From NCBI GenBank assembly GCA_965212165.1, contig OZ243096.1, forward strand, positions 620,001 through 684,000: DNA of 64,000 bases, given 5' to 3'. Each line of letters starts with the position of its first letter. Within the stretch, counting starts at the first letter, position 1. The stretch is from RHLJ01 sp965212165 (GTDB lineage Bacteria; Bacteroidota; Rhodothermia; Balneolales; Balneolaceae). Of the stretch, positions 36,759-45,198 are shown in pieces. Below the pieces are notes generated by a model. The model saw only the letters and a program-made list of their open reading frames with translations, did no database searches and was not told where the DNA came from. The position numbers were made by a program, and so were the translations under genes.

Positions 36759-37859
36759 TTACTTTTTTATAAATGGCGGCTTCTGTACCGTGGCCGCTGC
36801 TAGTTTTTTTCTGATGGCAATTTGAATTTTAGTTCCATCCGCATTAAATGGCTTTTCTACATATCCCATCCCTATTCCTTTACCTAAAGTAATAGACATT
36901 GTTCCGCTGGTTACTTCCCCGATTTTTTCGCCTGCTTCATTCAATATCTCGTATCCATGTCTTGGAATAGAACGTTCGTCTTCCATTACAAAACCAATCA
37001 TTTGCCTTTGTACACCCGCTTCTTTCTTTTTAAGAAGTTCTTCTTTCCCAATAAAATCGTCTTTGTCAAATTTCGTTATCCACCCTAATCTTGCTTCTAA
37101 TGGGTGAGTATCTTTGGTAATGTCATTGCCATATAATGCATATCCCATCTCTAAACGTAAGGTATCTCGAGCACCAAGTCCACATGGTTCTATCCCAAAT
37201 TCTTCTCCTGCTTCAAAAATCGCATCCCAAACCGCTTTTGGGTTTACATAATTTATATCGAAATATAGCTCAAAGCCTTTTTCACCTGTATAGCCTGTTG
37301 CTGAAAATACAACACCTTCCATTCCAGCGAGTGAGCCTACTTTAAAACTGTAAAATCCGATTGAACTTAAATCTAAATCGGTGAGCTTCTGGAGTGTCTC
37401 AAGAGATTTTGGACCCTGAACAGCAAGTAATGCAGTATCAGGTGAGTTATCTAGAACTTGTGCATCAAAGGTATTGTTTTCATTAATCCAGGCAAGATCC
37501 TTTTCAATATTTGATGCATTTACAACCAGTATAAACTGATTTTCTTCAAATAATTTATATACAATTAAATCGTCTACTATCCCACCATCGGCATAACACA
37601 TGCACGAATATTGAGCTTTTCCGGGAGTTAATTTCGACGCGTCATTTACAGTAACTTTTTGAATTAAGTCTAAGGCTTCGGGACCGCTTATATAAAATTC
37701 GCCCATATGCGAAACGTCAAAAACACCAACAGCTTCACGAACTGCTGCATGTTCAACTTTAATTCCTTTGTATTGAACTGGCATGTCGAACCCAGCAAAT
37801 TCAACGAGTTTACCACCAACTTCTTGGTGAATGGAATGGAATGGCGTCTTTTGTATCAT
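36759..37859 (-). CDS. gcvT: Aminomethyltransferase (glycine cleavage T protein)
   Basis: Transfers the methylene of the lipoyl-bound aminomethyl group to tetrahydrofolate, releasing ammonia. 366 residues of normal length: KTPFHSIHQEVGGKLVEFAGFDMPVQY, VGVFDVSHMGEFYISGPEAL, VNDASKLTPGKAQYSCM, GIVDDLIVYK, SATGYTGEKGFELYF, ACGLGARDTLRLEMGYALYG-like CGLGARDTLRLEMGY, and the C-terminal barrel with GEVTSGTMSITLGKGIGMGYV. The N-terminal Asp of the GcvT active site (DVSHMGE region) is present. It heads the five-gene operon with comB-ftsK-lolA-flippase. The glycine decarboxylase P and H genes are not in the window. Confidence 0.95.
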   Translation of the reverse strand: MIQKTPFHSIHQEVGGKLVEFAGFDMPVQYKGIKVEHAAVREAVGVFDVSHMGEFYISGPEALDLIQKVTVNDASKLTPGKAQYSCMCYADGGIVDDLIVYKLFEENQFILVVNASNIEKDLAWINENNTFDAQVLDNSPDTALLAVQGPKSLETLQKLTDLDLSSIGFYSFKVGSLAGMEGVVFSATGYTGEKGFELYFDINYVNPKAVWDAIFEAGEEFGIEPCGLGARDTLRLEMGYALYGNDITKDTHPLEARLGWITKFDKDDFIGKEELLKKKEAGVQRQMIGFVMEDERSIPRHGYEILNEAGEKIGEVTSGTMSITLGKGIGMGYVEKPFNADGTKIQIAIRKKLAAATVQKPPFIKK

Positions 37860-37965
37860 AAACCTTATTTATAGCTGTCTAGTAGAATGTGCGCGAAGTT
37901 AATGATTTTTAGAGAATGAATTGAGCTTTGTTTGAGTTAGTAGGACAACATTAATCAAATTTCGC

Positions 37966-38604
37966 ATGAAACATTACTCAAAAAAGGAACTCGATATTCT
38001 TGACTCACGGTATCGGGCACATTTTATTAACTCTGTAACTGGGTATAAGTCTGCAAATTTGCTAGGCACCAAATCCCCCGATGGCACGACTAATCTAGCT
38101 GTTTTTAGTTCTATAACGCATTTAGGTAGTAATCCTCCTCTCCTTGGATTTGTGCTTCGACCAAGAACTGTGTCTCGAAATACCTATGATAACCTTAGAA
38201 GAACTGGAGTGTTTACGGTAAATCATGTTAACTCAGATATTATAAAACCTGCGCATAAAACTTCCGCTAAATATGATTCAGGAATTTCAGAATTTTCAAG
38301 AACTGGCTTAACTGAAGAATATCTTGATGGCTTTGAAGCGCCATATGTAAAGGAAAGCGTTATTAAAATTGGTTGTTCATATCAGAATGAATATTACTTA
38401 AAAGAAAACGAATGTTTGTTAATTGTTGGTTTAATGCAACATATTTATGTTGATGAGGGTGTTCAAAACGACGATGGCTGGTTAGATTTAGATAAAGCTA
38501 AAACTGTGACCGTTAATGGATTAGATGGTTATGCTTTACCCAAAACATTAGATCGATTGAGTTACGCTAAACCAGGTGAGGAGCCAGAGTCTATTATTAA
38601 GTAA
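37966..38604 (+). CDS. Flavin reductase-like FMN-binding split-barrel protein
   Basis: 212-residue protein of the flavin reductase-like domain family (FMN-binding split barrel). SVTGYKSANLLGTKSPDGTTNLAVFSSITHLGSNPPLLGFVL is the characteristic first half that wraps FMN, followed by RNTYDNLRRTGVFTVNHV. These proteins reduce flavin with NAD(P)H or use bound FMN in small redox reactions. The specific substrate cannot be told. Divergent from gcvT with a 106-base gap; followed by mrp after 75 bases. Confidence 0.85.
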   Translation: MKHYSKKELDILDSRYRAHFINSVTGYKSANLLGTKSPDGTTNLAVFSSITHLGSNPPLLGFVLRPRTVSRNTYDNLRRTGVFTVNHVNSDIIKPAHKTSAKYDSGISEFSRTGLTEEYLDGFEAPYVKESVIKIGCSYQNEYYLKENECLLIVGLMQHIYVDEGVQNDDGWLDLDKAKTVTVNGLDGYALPKTLDRLSYAKPGEEPESIIK

Positions 38605-38640
38605 ATAGCCTTTATTTCTTCATACTTAATACATTCTCCG

Positions 38641-38648
38641 TATCTTTA
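38641..38648 (+). promoter_or_regulatory. Candidate -7 element before mrp
   Basis: TATCTTTA, one base off TAnnTTTG, 31 bases before the mrp ATG. TTC at 38619-38621 sits 19 bases upstream in place of TTG. Confidence 0.3.
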
Positions 38649-38679
38649 ACCGAATTTTAATTCATAGTGATAATATCAT

Positions 38680-39792
38680 ATGGCCATTAATAAAGAGCAG
38701 ATAAAAACAGCTTTAGCTCATGTTCTTCATCCTCAAGAAAAGCAGGATCTAATATCATTAGATATGATTCAGGATCTTATCATTCAGGATAAATACGTTT
38801 CATTTACATTAGAACTACCTGAGCAAAATGAAGCGTTAGCTCTCGATTTAAAAGAAAAAGCTACCGAGTCAATTCATAAGTTTATCGATAAAGATGCTGT
38901 TGTTGATATTCAGGTTGGAATCAATATTTCAAAAAGAAAAAAATCTCCAGAACCTGAACAACAAGCATCTCCCCAGAATCAAGTACTTCCGGGAGTTAAG
39001 CATATTATAGCTGTTGCATCGGGTAAAGGTGGTGTTGGTAAGTCTACCGTTGCTGTTAATATTGCAGCTGCCTTAGCAAGAACTGGTGCTAAAGTTGGCT
39101 TGATGGATACTGATGTGTATGGCCCAAGTATTCCAACCATGTTTGATTTATTTGAACGTCCAAACATCACTACTCAAAAGAAACTGATCCCACTCGAAAA
39201 GTATGGCATCAAAATGGTTTCAATGGGATTCTTAGTTGATGTAAATCAAGCAATGGTTTGGCGTGGTCCAATGGCTACAAGCGCGATCCAACAGTTTATG
39301 AAAGACGTTGAATGGGGTGAACTCGATTATATGGTCTTAGATATGCCTCCAGGGACGGGTGACATTCAGTTAACTATTGTGCAAACGGTTCCTTTAAGTG
39401 GTGCTGTTATTGTTTCTACACCACAAACTGTAGCGTTGGATGATGTTCGTAAAGGAGTTGCAATGTTTCAAAAAGTGAATGTTCCTGTTCTAGGTGTTAT
39501 CGAGAATATGGCTTATTTCACTCCGCCTGATATGCCAGAAAAGATATATCATATTTTTGGAGAGGGTGGAGCAACTCGACTTGCTGAAGAATTGGGTGTT
39601 CCTGTTTTAGGAGAAATCCCACTAGAGCAACCAATCAGAGAAGCCGGTGATAATGGAAAACCGATTGTTCTTGCCGATGAAAACTCGAGTGCAGCTGCTG
39701 CATTTATCACTGCAACAGAAAAAATGGTGGGCGAGTTGGAATCTAGAGCTAGTAATGCTAAACCGAAGGTTGAAATTAAATTTAGATCATAA
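38680..39792 (+). CDS. Mrp/ApbC/NBP35-type iron-sulfur carrier ATPase
   Basis: P-loop protein that carries Fe-S clusters to target proteins. 370 residues: an N-terminal MIP18/DUF59-like domain (1-85; TALAHVLHPQEKQDLISL), a short Pro/Gln linker, then the deviant Walker A VASGKGGVGKSTVAVNIAAA (112-131), DTDVYGPSIPTMF, MVWRGPMATSAIQQF and DYMVLDMPPGTGD. The CxxC that bridges the cluster in E. coli Mrp/ApbC is not present; the equivalent region reads ENMAYFTPPDMPEKIYHIFG, a form common in Bacteroidota. Single gene downstream of the flavin reductase. Confidence 0.93.
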   Translation: MAINKEQIKTALAHVLHPQEKQDLISLDMIQDLIIQDKYVSFTLELPEQNEALALDLKEKATESIHKFIDKDAVVDIQVGINISKRKKSPEPEQQASPQNQVLPGVKHIIAVASGKGGVGKSTVAVNIAAALARTGAKVGLMDTDVYGPSIPTMFDLFERPNITTQKKLIPLEKYGIKMVSMGFLVDVNQAMVWRGPMATSAIQQFMKDVEWGELDYMVLDMPPGTGDIQLTIVQTVPLSGAVIVSTPQTVALDDVRKGVAMFQKVNVPVLGVIENMAYFTPPDMPEKIYHIFGEGGATRLAEELGVPVLGEIPLEQPIREAGDNGKPIVLADENSSAAAAFITATEKMVGELESRASNAKPKVEIKFRS

Positions 39793-39885
39793 GTTTATTT
39801 CTAGATTATTACTCATTATGGAATCAACAATTTTCGGAGTTCTTTTATTTGGGTAATATCATGGTACGTTAATGTGCTCCCTTTT

Positions 39886-39915
39886 TGTAAAGGCAATTCA
39901 TGAATTGCCTTTACA
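39886..39915. repeat. Perfect 30-base palindrome after mrp
   Basis: Two 15-base arms with no spacer; the left arm is TGTAAAGGCAATTCA and the centre is ATTCATGAAT. There is no T-run after it in either direction (a TTTTT lies before the left arm on the plus strand), so it is not a textbook terminator. It lies 94 bases after mrp and 119 before the DoxX gene; it could be an operator, an mRNA 3'-end hairpin or a mobile repeat. Confidence 0.7.
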
Positions 39916-40004
39916 GAATGATCATCCTATAAGGAAAGCTGTCAAACATAACTTTAAACCATTAATATTCAACTTCACACCTTCTTCATAAAACTCAATT
40001 AGCT

Positions 40005-40012
40005 TACCTTCA
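40005..40012 (+). promoter_or_regulatory. Candidate -7 element before DoxX gene
   Basis: TACCTTCA (partial match to TAnnTTTG) 22 bases before the ATG, with TTC at 39982-39984 about 20 bases upstream. Weak. Confidence 0.2.
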
Positions 40013-40034
40013 ATTATGTTAATAGAGGTTTTTT

Positions 40035-40496
40035 ATGACGTTTCAACAAGAGTTTGACAGGATAGATATCGCTATCACTACATGGATGGCTAAGAATGGT
40101 TTAGCATTTATGAGGATTGGTTTGGGAATTATATTCCTTTGGTTCGGTGCCTTAAAATTTTTCCCTGGTTTAAGCCCCGCAGAAGATTTAGTAAAGAATA
40201 CCGTCTACTTTATGAATCCAGATCTGTTTATTCCAATTCTAGCAACTTGGGAAGTTCTTATTGGACTCGGATTAATTGCTGGAAAGTATATGCGCATTAC
40301 TTTACTCTTACTTTTCCTTCAAATGCCCGGAACTGCTTTACCGATTGTCCTTCTCCCTGAAGTAGTATGGACCTCATTTCCATTTGGTCTAACCTTAGAA
40401 GGTCAGTATATAATCAAAAACCTAGTGCTTGTTAGTTCTGGATTAGTTCTTGGTGCAACTGTAAGAGGTGGGAAATTAATTAGCGAAACCCAGTAA
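40035..40496 (+). CDS. DoxX-like family membrane protein
   Basis: 153-residue inner-membrane protein with about four helices and the DoxX-type start AKNGLAFMRIGLGIIFLWFGALKFFPGLSPAE, then PDLFIPILATWEVLIGLGLIAGKYMRITL. DoxX proteins associate with quinol oxidation or thiosulfate/oxidative-stress complexes, but most are uncharacterised. Single gene; AGAGG at 40024 is a plausible ribosome site. It ends one base before the convergent symporter gene. Confidence 0.75.
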   Translation: MTFQQEFDRIDIAITTWMAKNGLAFMRIGLGIIFLWFGALKFFPGLSPAEDLVKNTVYFMNPDLFIPILATWEVLIGLGLIAGKYMRITLLLLFLQMPGTALPIVLLPEVVWTSFPFGLTLEGQYIIKNLVLVSSGLVLGATVRGGKLISETQ

Positions 40497-40497
40497 G

Positions 40498-41961
40498 CTA
40501 GGAAACCTTAGTTTTACTTGTAAATCTGCTTACTACTATTGTGACTATTGTACTTGCTATAAATGCAGGTATTAACTCATAAATAGCATCTTTTAGAATT
40601 GGAATGAAATACCATATAATGGTAACTACTGTTCCAGTTATAATACCTGCCATTACTCCATTTTTTGTAGTTCCTTTCCAATATAATGCTAGAATAGAAG
40701 TAGGCCCAATAGCAGCACCTAAACCAGCCCATGCGAAAAGAACCAACCAATAGACTAATTCTTCCGCTATTAACCCAAAAATTAATGCGGCTATTACTAA
40801 CAGTATTATTACAATCCTACTGTATAGAACTAAGGTTTTCTGAGGAATCTCCTCATCTTTTTTAAGTATTTTTTGATACCAATCCCTTACCACGCTCGAG
40901 GCAGCAACTAAAAGTTGAGAATCGGCCGTAGACATAATTGCGGCAAAAATTGAGGCTATAACTATTCCAAATAGAATCGGATTTAAATGTAATTGCGCTA
41001 AATACGGATATAAATTCTCTACATCTGCACCGGGTAATTGATTTACATCCGAGAAATATGCCCGCCCTACTAATCCTACTAAAACGGCTCCAGCTCCCAT
41101 CATAATATTCCAAAATGTTCCAACTATTCCAGCGAATTTTAAATTCTTAGGATCGTCAATTGCCATATATCTTGAAATAATATGAGGGCTTCCCATAGAA
41201 CCTAAACCAATACCAATAAAGCCAATAAATGCTCCAGCTGTTAATGAAAATGGATCTATTAAGGTGGTTTCTTGTATGTTTAGTTCTTTGATTAGATTAC
41301 CCCATCCACCAAGATCTTGAATGGCAATTACTGGCAGAAAAATGAGGGCCAATATCATAAAAAATGCTTGGAATGCATCGGTAAGACTTACCGCGAGGAA
41401 GCCACCAAGAACGGTATATACTAAAATTATACCCGCTGAAAGTACTACTCCCATATTCTGTTCAATTCCAAAACTAGATGAAAAAGCTTTACCACCGGCA
41501 ACAAGTTGTGCAGATACATAACTAATCATAAAAATTAAAAATGTAATTATAAGAAGAGAGCGAAGGCTTCCATTTTTGTCACCAAAGCGTTCTGCAAAAA
41601 AATCTGGGATTGTTATACAATCATGTTTCTCTGAAAACTCTCTTATTCGCTTGGCAAAAGTGAAAAATAATATGAATTCTACTACAGTATAACCGACAAC
41701 TGCCCAAACTCCCGAAATTCCTCTCGTATACACAAGTCCTGTTACACCAATTAGGAGCCAAGCACTTCTTCCAGAGACTACAGCTGAAAGTGCAATCACA
41801 AACTTATTCATTTTTCTACCGCCAATAAAAAACTCGCTAATCCCAGAAGAGGAAAAGCGAGCTGAATAAAGTCCGATCGAAATCAAAAGAACCAAATATC
41901 CAATAAAGGCATAAACAGTCTGAGCATCTACTCCAATACTTATAGCCTGTGTTTCTTGCAT
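40498..41961 (-). CDS. Sodium:solute symporter, PutP-like (SSS family)
   Basis: 487 residues, about 13 membrane helices in the SSS/LeuT fold. ISEFFIGGRKMNKFVIALSAVVSGRSAWLLIG and LLITFLIFMISYVSAQLVAGGKAF match the proline permease group (sodium sites in helices 1 and 8), and GLGSMGSPHIISRYMAI and IFAAIMSTADSQLLVAASSVVRDWYQ are further signatures. Sodium/proline is the best guess for substrate. It lies 11 bases downstream of a Glu-type dehydrogenase in the same direction, so the two are probably co-transcribed for amino-acid uptake and use. Confidence 0.88.
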   Translation of the reverse strand: MQETQAISIGVDAQTVYAFIGYLVLLISIGLYSARFSSSGISEFFIGGRKMNKFVIALSAVVSGRSAWLLIGVTGLVYTRGISGVWAVVGYTVVEFILFFTFAKRIREFSEKHDCITIPDFFAERFGDKNGSLRSLLIITFLIFMISYVSAQLVAGGKAFSSSFGIEQNMGVVLSAGIILVYTVLGGFLAVSLTDAFQAFFMILALIFLPVIAIQDLGGWGNLIKELNIQETTLIDPFSLTAGAFIGFIGIGLGSMGSPHIISRYMAIDDPKNLKFAGIVGTFWNIMMGAGAVLVGLVGRAYFSDVNQLPGADVENLYPYLAQLHLNPILFGIVIASIFAAIMSTADSQLLVAASSVVRDWYQKILKKDEEIPQKTLVLYSRIVIILLVIAALIFGLIAEELVYWLVLFAWAGLGAAIGPTSILALYWKGTTKNGVMAGIITGTVVTIIWYFIPILKDAIYELIPAFIASTIVTIVVSRFTSKTKVS

Positions 41962-41972
41962 TAATTGGATAA

Positions 41973-43379
41973 TTAAGGGAAAATTCCCATTTGTTCGTAC
42001 ATAATTCCAATTTTATTGATCGCATTAATAAATGCTGCAGTTCTAAGATCGTTTAAGTCGTGTTCTGCTCTAATCTCTGTGATTTGTTGATATGCAGTTA
42101 TCATAGTTTCTTCAAGACCCGAATCAACTAAGTCATATTCTTCAGCACCATGAGTTAACCTTTCAATATCAGATTCAGAATATTTCTTTCCAGAGATGCG
42201 CTCAAGTTCCGAAACAATTTTCATCAGGCTTCCTTCATCAAAACGTTTACTCATTCTACCATAACGAACATGTTGAATATCTTTCAACCATTCGAAATAA
42301 GAAACTACTACTCCACCCGCATTTAGAAATGAGTCTGGTATGATCAATGCTCCTCGATCTTTCAGCATTTCGTGAGCATCTGCTGTAGTAGGTCCATTTG
42401 CTGCTTCAGCAATAATCTTAGCCTTAACATCATTGACATTGTCGCCTGTAATCTGGCTTTCTAATGCTGCAGGAATAAGTATATCGCACTCTTGACTAAA
42501 AATATCTTTATTTGATGGAAGCTCTTTAGTATTCGCAAAACCAATAATGCTTCCTGTTTCTTTACGAAATTCCATTAGAGCCTTTAAATCTATCCCCTTT
42601 GGTTCGTAAATCGCACCTTCCATTTCAGAAACACCGACTAGCTTCGCGCCAGCTTCTGTCATATATAAAGAAGCGTGGTACCCTACATTTCCGAGCCCTT
42701 GTACAACAAAAGTTTTTCCTTCAACGCCTGTTTCAAGGCCGAGTTTATCCATGTCTTTTTTGGTACTACAAGCTTCACGAATCCCAAAATACACGCCACG
42801 TCCAGTAGCTTCTGTTCTTCCTCGAATTCCACCCATTGAAATCGGCTTTCCAGTTACACAAGCTTCTGCATTTAAATCATCCTTCATTTGGCGGTATGTA
42901 TCTAAAATCCAGCCCATTTCTCGAGCGCCGGTACCATAATCTGGTGCGGGAACATCAACTCCAGGACCAATAAACCCTTTTTTGATAAGTTCAAAAGTAT
43001 ATCGTCTTGTTATGCGTTCGAGTTCAGATACTGAATATTCTCTAGTACTGATTTTTACACCCCCTTTTGCTCCACCAAATGGAACATCTACAATCGCACA
43101 TTTATAAGACATGAGAGCAGCAAGCGCCATGGTTTCATCTTCATCAACCTTATGACTATAACGTATCCCACCTTTTGTAGGCATTTTATGATGACTATGC
43201 TCTACGCGCCAACCTTCAATAACTTCAACAGTTCCATCATCACGCCTTAGGGGAAATGACACATGATACACTGTATTACACATTTTAATTTGGCTTAGAA
43301 TCCCTTTATCAAATCGGGTGTATTTAGCCGCTTTATCGAAATTCTTATTTACCTGCTCGTAAAAATTGTAGGTGGACAT
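41973..43379 (-). CDS. Glu/Leu/Phe/Val family dehydrogenase (glutamate dehydrogenase)
   Basis: Oxidative deaminase of glutamate or a related amino acid with NAD(P). 468 residues: KMPTKGGIRYSHKVDEDETM and MSYKCAIVDVPFGGAKGGVKI hold the substrate-binding and catalytic lysines, DVPAPDYGTGAREMGWI the catalytic Asp. GKTFVVQGLGNVGYHAS is the Rossmann motif and PDSFLNAGGVVVSYFEW the C-terminal conserved part. Strong glutamate dehydrogenase resemblance; substrate preference not certain. First gene of a pair with the PutP-like symporter. A candidate promoter is upstream at 43413-43443. Confidence 0.92.
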   Translation of the reverse strand: MSTYNFYEQVNKNFDKAAKYTRFDKGILSQIKMCNTVYHVSFPLRRDDGTVEVIEGWRVEHSHHKMPTKGGIRYSHKVDEDETMALAALMSYKCAIVDVPFGGAKGGVKISTREYSVSELERITRRYTFELIKKGFIGPGVDVPAPDYGTGAREMGWILDTYRQMKDDLNAEACVTGKPISMGGIRGRTEATGRGVYFGIREACSTKKDMDKLGLETGVEGKTFVVQGLGNVGYHASLYMTEAGAKLVGVSEMEGAIYEPKGIDLKALMEFRKETGSIIGFANTKELPSNKDIFSQECDILIPAALESQITGDNVNDVKAKIIAEAANGPTTADAHEMLKDRGALIIPDSFLNAGGVVVSYFEWLKDIQHVRYGRMSKRFDEGSLMKIVSELERISGKKYSESDIERLTHGAEEYDLVDSGLEETMITAYQQITEIRAEHDLNDLRTAAFINAINKIGIMYEQMGIFP

Positions 43380-43412
43380 ATAATGATTTGTTAGTCTATT
43401 TTAAAAGGCACC

Positions 43413-43443
43413 CAAAGGTCGGAGTAATCTTATTTATAAACAA
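43413..43443 (-). promoter_or_regulatory. Candidate Bacteroidota-type promoter for the dehydrogenase-symporter pair
   Basis: On the minus strand TTG (43443-43441), a 20-base spacer and GACCTTTG (43420-43413) match the TTG / TAnnTTTG arrangement except for the first base. The predicted transcript start is about 27 bases before the ATG. Confidence 0.4.
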
Positions 43444-43463
43444 TAAAAAAGCGCTTTTTTATT
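43442..43463. terminator. A/T-rich palindrome with GCGC centre at end of M15-like gene
   Basis: Perfect 22-base palindrome, six A, GCGC, six T, flanked by AAT/ATT. It overlaps the stop codon of the membrane M15-like gene. It could act as an oligo-U terminator for that minus-strand gene, though the stem is weak. Confidence 0.4.
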
Positions 43464-44202
43464 TATTAATTGGTAGAGCTACATGTAAGTGATCTGCGGT
43501 GCCTACATGCCTGATAATTTCTAAGCCCATTGCCCTTAATGACCACTCCAATGTTTTATTTCGAAATTCTGAATGACCGATAGTACGAAGGTCAATCGCA
43601 TGAACAAAGCCATCTTTTTGTTCATAGTGCATAGAACTTTCAAGTGGAGTTAATCCCCACGTGATATAATCTTCCTCAGTTCGTTTGATATCAGTTATCA
43701 CAAGGTCATTTTCTGCTAGAGTAGTGGTTGCTACCGAAACTCTAAGAATTGGATGGAGAGAGCGATATACTTGTCGAACATCTTCTGTCTTGGCATTTAC
43801 ACTTGAGAGATAGAATAAACTGTATATACAGAAAGCTCCAACTAATGCAGCGACACCGCCAAGTCCAAACTGAGCTAATAGTTTCTTATTCTTTACTTTT
43901 CTAAATAATGCTAGTACATATAAGCCAAGGAGTACTATCGATGCACCCATTCCGCCTAGTAAAGCAGCCCATCCGTTCCAGTATTGCTCAACATTTAAGA
44001 ATACCGCTGTTCGAATGAGTATAAAGAATGGAATAATTCCTAAACCGATAACGAGTAGAATAGAGAAAAGAGCTTTAAATATTCTTCTTTTAAAAGATCT
44101 TCTCTTTACTTTTTCTTCTCTAATAGCTTTCTCAAATCCCATTTCGGGTTTAAGATTAAGCAACCAGTCGACATCTTTTTGGGAGATTTTTTCCATGAGC
44201 AT
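43459..44202 (-). CDS. Membrane protein with M15 peptidase-like C-terminal domain
   Basis: 247 residues. Basic N-terminus (1-40) containing VDWLLNLKPEMGFEKAI, then three membrane helices (about 43-66, 78-100, 111-133), then a 110-residue C-terminal domain. That domain has SSMHYEQKDGFVHAIDLRT and, 35 residues on, TADHLHVALP. Spacing and residues resemble the zinc site of M15/VanY D,D-peptidases: His192, Asp204 and a final His-x-His (238, 240), with REG in place of a clear catalytic acid. If right, it is a membrane-tethered peptidoglycan or dipeptide hydrolase. The assignment is by motif only, and the region is short for a whole M15 domain. Confidence 0.5.
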   Translation of the reverse strand: MLMEKISQKDVDWLLNLKPEMGFEKAIREEKVKRRSFKRRIFKALFSILLVIGLGIIPFFILIRTAVFLNVEQYWNGWAALLGGMGASIVLLGLYVLALFRKVKNKKLLAQFGLGGVAALVGAFCIYSLFYLSSVNAKTEDVRQVYRSLHPILRVSVATTTLAENDLVITDIKRTEEDYITWGLTPLESSMHYEQKDGFVHAIDLRTIGHSEFRNKTLEWSLRAMGLEIIRHVGTADHLHVALPINK

Positions 44203-44244
44203 TTACACGTAAATGCTTCTATTTGAGTTACGCTAAAATTTACT

Positions 44245-44643
44245 TTATAAGTTTCTGCTTGTCCTTCGCATTAAAAACGGAAAACTTTGTAGCATAACTA
44301 TCACAATAATTACCATTGGAATTGCATGATATGGAGTTGCGTAAATAGTTTCTCCAAGACTGATCAAGTTATAGGAGAAAATAAACCCGGCGCTTAGGAG
44401 TGCAAAACTATGTGCCCAACTCGCCCTAAGCCATAATGCCCAAGAAGCAATTAAGCTAACCATGCCTGTTATTAGCCCTGCACCTAGTTTAAATACCGGT
44501 ATTTCTTGATTGTAGAACTCAAATATTCCTGATTCCCAAATTCCTGAATTCAACTTCCAAATATTTAATCCTACTAAATAGACTCCAGTAAATGCGAGAA
44601 AAAGTTGAAGAAATAATTGAATTTGGCGGTCTCTTTTATTCAT
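44245..44643 (-). CDS. Hypothetical membrane protein, four helices
   Basis: 132 residues with four hydrophobic segments (about 10-27, 50-72, 75-96, 108-124), small loops and a basic end (RRTSRNL). No motif I recognise. It is preceded and followed by other small membrane protein genes on the same strand (gaps of 79 and 42 bases). A real gene by its codon pattern and uninterrupted frame; function unknown. Confidence 0.6.
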   Translation of the reverse strand: MNKRDRQIQLFLQLFLAFTGVYLVGLNIWKLNSGIWESGIFEFYNQEIPVFKLGAGLITGMVSLIASWALWLRASWAHSFALLSAGFIFSYNLISLGETIYATPYHAIPMVIIVIVMLQSFPFLMRRTSRNL

Positions 44644-44722
44644 TTATATGATCACATGAGTAGTTCTAAGTATGTGATTGCTTATTCATATTTAAGAAGG
44701 TTTGTTCCCAAATTTTTATGAG

Positions 44723-44977
44723 TTATTCAAATATCGGGTCATCTTTTGTTCTGAATACATTAAAAGTGAACAGAATCAAGAATGAACAGATTAAGGCATA
44801 AAAGCCAGATCCAACTAAGTTAAAACTAGAAGAGATTATTCCCCCGAATAAAGCTCCAAGTGCTGAGACCCATATACTCGGAAGAATTTTTAAACCTCTC
44901 TCTAATAATACTACATGACTTAGTAATCCTACAAATGCACCAAGTCCTATATATCCTAAAATCATTAATATCATCAT
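44723..44977 (-). CDS. Small membrane protein, GlsB/YeaQ-like
   Basis: 84 residues, three helices, glycine-rich (ILGYIGLGAFVGLLSHVVLL; VSALGALFGGIISSSFNL). This resembles the GlsB/YeaQ/YmgE transglycosylase-associated family, often induced by stress. The GAxxGG motif in helix 2 fits. Assignment is tentative because the family has few fixed residues. Stand-alone gene on the minus strand, divergent from the dipeptidase. Confidence 0.5.
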   Translation of the reverse strand: MMILMILGYIGLGAFVGLLSHVVLLERGLKILPSIWVSALGALFGGIISSSFNLVGSGFYALICSFLILFTFNVFRTKDDPIFE

Positions 44978-45198
44978 TTGATTAATCTATTAAGTAATTA
45001 ATAATATTGTTTACAATTAGTTGTATGGTGTTTTCTTAAATCTGTTCCAAATATTAATCTGGTCTAAATTCTTAATTGAAGATTAATTTTTTATGTATAA
45101 GGTTTAACATCTCTTTCTTTGTTATAAAAGTATTTTCTCTTTGACTATTTTATTGCACCGTCCTATTTAATTAAAATTCACTTGTCTTGATTTACAAA

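Noticed and set aside
45141..45169. sigma70-like TTGACT, 17 bases, TATTTA before the dipeptidase
   Set aside because: Plausible by E. coli rules, but this group uses a different promoter form and AT-rich DNA gives such matches by chance; mentioned only in the gene entry.
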